Source: Halobacillus litoralis (lineage in GTDB: Bacteria > Bacillota > Bacilli > Bacillales > Halobacillaceae). From it: a stretch of 64,000 nucleotides of DNA. Below, piece after piece: positions 62,550 to 64,000 of this stretch. The number at the start of each line of letters is the position of its first letter. Position 1 is the first letter of the stretch. A model generated the notes under the pieces. The model was not told the DNA's origin. It was given only the letters and a program-made list of their open reading frames with translations, and did no database searches. Both the position numbers and the translations under genes were made by a program. The DNA is taken from assembly GCF_004101865.1 (NCBI RefSeq), contig NZ_CP026118.1, positions 558,001 to 622,000 of the forward strand. Reading direction: 5' to 3'.

Positions 62550-63575
62550 TTAATATATGCCTTGTTCGCCCTTGACATTTTCCTTTATCACTTTCTCCCC
62601 ACCCCACAAAACGATTTCGATGACAAGAGCTATTAAAACCACCCATGCCCATAGAGACAGGAAATGCTCATGGAAATCATAGAGATGTTTTTTGTAAGAA
62701 GCGTTTTCATGCATTACCATTGTAAAAGCATAAAACATCCCGAACGTGAAATTTCGTGACCACTGGCTGACATTATAGGAAAAGACGCCTTTTCTCCAAC
62801 CCTTTTGCCGGATTCGCTTGATAGCACGAACGACTTCCAAACCTTCCACCAGACAAAAAATCATCAGAACAAGCATCCAATAATAAAGCAGAATCTCCCC
62901 TTGGAACATTTTTGTCGAAACAATGGCAAGCCCCGTAATCGAAAGACCACCATGGATAATGCAATTGGTATTCGTCCAGTCTTCTGTTAAGGACCAGTCT
63001 GTTTCAAGATATCGTTTAAAAATAAGAATGAGGCCACCGATATAAAAAAGACCACCCAGGGCAAATGCAGATAGACTGAAAATATCAGGCAAAGAAGGAA
63101 ACAATTCATTCCATAAGATGACCACTGATTGAGTTGCTACAGCAGACAAAAGTACAACACCATGAGTGGCATGGAAAGCTGGACGAATCCACAATTGCTT
63201 GAAATTCATAAAACAAATATAAAGAAACATTACCCACAGCAATGAATTGACAACCGCCAAAGCAGCCACCATAAAATGAAGCAAAGGTAGATACCTTTCC
63301 AATACGATACTCAACACAGAAAAACCAGCAATCCACGAACCGAGAACGAAGGAATTGACTGGGTTTTTAAGTAATGAGGTAAGAAAACCTTTTTGGAAGA
63401 CCTGCCGGAACAATTTTGAATATATGGCAATAGAAAGAAGCAGATAAGCAAAAACAAACCATCTACCTGCTGTTTGATTTAAAAAATGGTTCATCGCCCC
63501 TTGTAAAAAAATACCTAACGCCATGACAATCGCACCCGAGGCTGGATTGAATATTTTCCTTTTATGAACATTCAT
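62550..63575 (-). CDS. TDT/SLAC1-family membrane channel or exporter
   Basis: 341 residues with ten helices. NPASGAIVMALGIFLQG near residue 9 and HGVVLLSAVATQSVVILWN near residue 155 correspond to conserved segments of the voltage-dependent anion channel (TehA/SLAC1/TDT) family, which includes tellurite-resistance and C4-dicarboxylate carriers. ATG 63575 follows GAGGTG by nine bases. It lies upstream of the lipoprotein gene, 145 bases apart. The substrate is open. Confidence 0.7.
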   Translation of the reverse strand: MNVHKRKIFNPASGAIVMALGIFLQGAMNHFLNQTAGRWFVFAYLLLSIAIYSKLFRQVFQKGFLTSLLKNPVNSFVLGSWIAGFSVLSIVLERYLPLLHFMVAALAVVNSLLWVMFLYICFMNFKQLWIRPAFHATHGVVLLSAVATQSVVILWNELFPSLPDIFSLSAFALGGLFYIGGLILIFKRYLETDWSLTEDWTNTNCIIHGGLSITGLAIVSTKMFQGEILLYYWMLVLMIFCLVEGLEVVRAIKRIRQKGWRKGVFSYNVSQWSRNFTFGMFYAFTMVMHENASYKKHLYDFHEHFLSLWAWVVLIALVIEIVLWGGEKVIKENVKGEQGIY

Positions 63576-63854
63576 TGTACTTTTCACCTCTTTTAACTCA
63601 CAAACCACTTGTTCATTGTACGGTTTCCTTCCAATAATTTAAAGAATCGGGTACGCTATAGCAATTCTACTCCTTCATCTATATAAAGTTCTTATTCTTT
63701 TCTTATGTAAGTACTTCCTTTTAATAGGAAGCAATCCTCCACGTAGAATTCCTGAATACTGCCCCTGCTTGCAGAAACATGATATTGAAGGTTTATTATT
63801 ATGCTTATAATGACTATTTCTGCCCAAGCACCACTTTCAAACAAACTAAAATGT

Positions 63855-63889
63855 TAAAAACCACTCAGAGCATTGACCTCTGAGCGGTT
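63855..63889 (-). terminator. Rho-independent terminator
   Basis: AAAACCACTCAGAG / CTCTGAGCGGTTTT, an approximately 14-bp stem with one mismatch and a 7-base loop. It lies 29 bases after the stop codon of the partial gene that enters from the right edge. Confidence 0.85.
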
Positions 63890-63917
63890 TTATAAAGGTG
63901 GGAGGGGAAACTCCCTA

Positions 63918-64000
63918 TTAAATAACATAGCTGTATTTTTTCTCAACATATGGAGACACCATGAGGGAAAGAAGTGCGCCATAGTTCAAATTGAAGGTGA
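63918..64000 (-). CDS. C-terminal fragment of a gene beyond the window
   Basis: On the minus strand 26 codons are open from the window edge to TAA 63920-63918, reading ...LNYGALLSLMVSPYVEKKYSYV and Ile. The terminator directly behind it supports a real gene end. Too short for identification. Confidence 0.45.
   Translation of the reverse strand, partial: TFNLNYGALLSLMVSPYVEKKYSYVI

Noticed and set aside
1..64000. tRNA, rRNA, CRISPR arrays, prophage or intact insertion sequences
   Set aside because: Looked for clover-leaf ends, regularly spaced repeats, integrase or transposase motifs; found none. The repeats present are interspersed elements, not CRISPR.

Overview
The window looks like chromosome from a moderately halophilic, low-GC Gram-positive of the Bacillaceae, most like Halobacillus and its relatives. 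The grounds are Bacillus-type gene families (PpaC, NfrA, CsbB/GtcA/YfhO, OpuD, KtrB/D, YrzI-like peptides), strong AGGAGG ribosome binding sites, sigma-A and sigma-B style promoters, a GlnR/TnrA-controlled glnA, and many acidic proteins beside a glycine-betaine transporter. The genus is inference; no rRNA, tRNA, CRISPR array, prophage or intact transposase was seen.

Layout. 1-4 kb: 5' part of a Ktr potassium channel subunit, a YwpF-like protein and moeA-moaA (molybdenum cofactor). 4.5-7.4 kb: an FAD aromatic monooxygenase followed by a headless VOC fragment, and two small membrane proteins. 7.7-8.4 kb: a cluster of tiny ORFs (two YrzI-like) with their own promoter, operator-like palindrome and terminators. 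8.5-20 kb: HD hydrolase, a degenerate HPr-like protein behind a sigma-B-like promoter, a TetL-like exporter, a TrxR-like flavoprotein, OpuD, a SET protein, ASCH, CorA, GNAT plus a membrane-anchored partner, a lysozyme-family protein and PpaC. 20.5-28 kb: glnA with two GlnR/TnrA boxes, an AraC regulator divergent from an MFS exporter, a TauE exporter, an M14 peptidase and a VOC protein. 28.8-36.7 kb: a DUF2332 protein, a giant membrane protein, a dihydroorotate-dehydrogenase-like domain fused to a membrane domain, and rsgA behind an attenuator-like leader. 37-43.6 kb: lipoprotein-nfrA-sirtuin operon, HEAT-like protein, ArsR/SRPBCC pair and a Bcr-type MFS. 44.3-48.3 kb: thiamine operon tenI-thiO-thiS-thiG-thiF under a TPP riboswitch. 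48.9-64 kb: duplicated cell-wall-anchored protein, a cupin gene cut by a stop codon, a quinone-oxidoreductase-like MDR, a YfcC transporter under an ArgR box, the sigma-B-type csbB-gtcA-yfhO operon, an MFS with a probable ATT start, lipoproteins and a TDT channel.

Two interspersed repeat families cross the window. One (five copies, 14.3, 24.8, 28.2, 43.9 and 48.4 kb) is MITE-like: about 15-bp terminal inverted repeats, strong internal secondary structure and no coding capacity. At least two copies sit in the loop of a Rho-independent terminator, one with a clean 8-bp direct repeat on each side. The other (12.0 and 39.9-40.1 kb, with a fragment at 28.6 kb) begins within a few bases of the stop codon of the upstream gene.

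The observations I consider freshest are the terminator-targeting MITE family, the tiny-ORF cluster, the rsgA leader with mutually exclusive hairpins, two probable ATT start codons, the DHODH-membrane fusion, and several lesions (frameshift, in-frame stop, truncation) that automatic annotation would probably hide.
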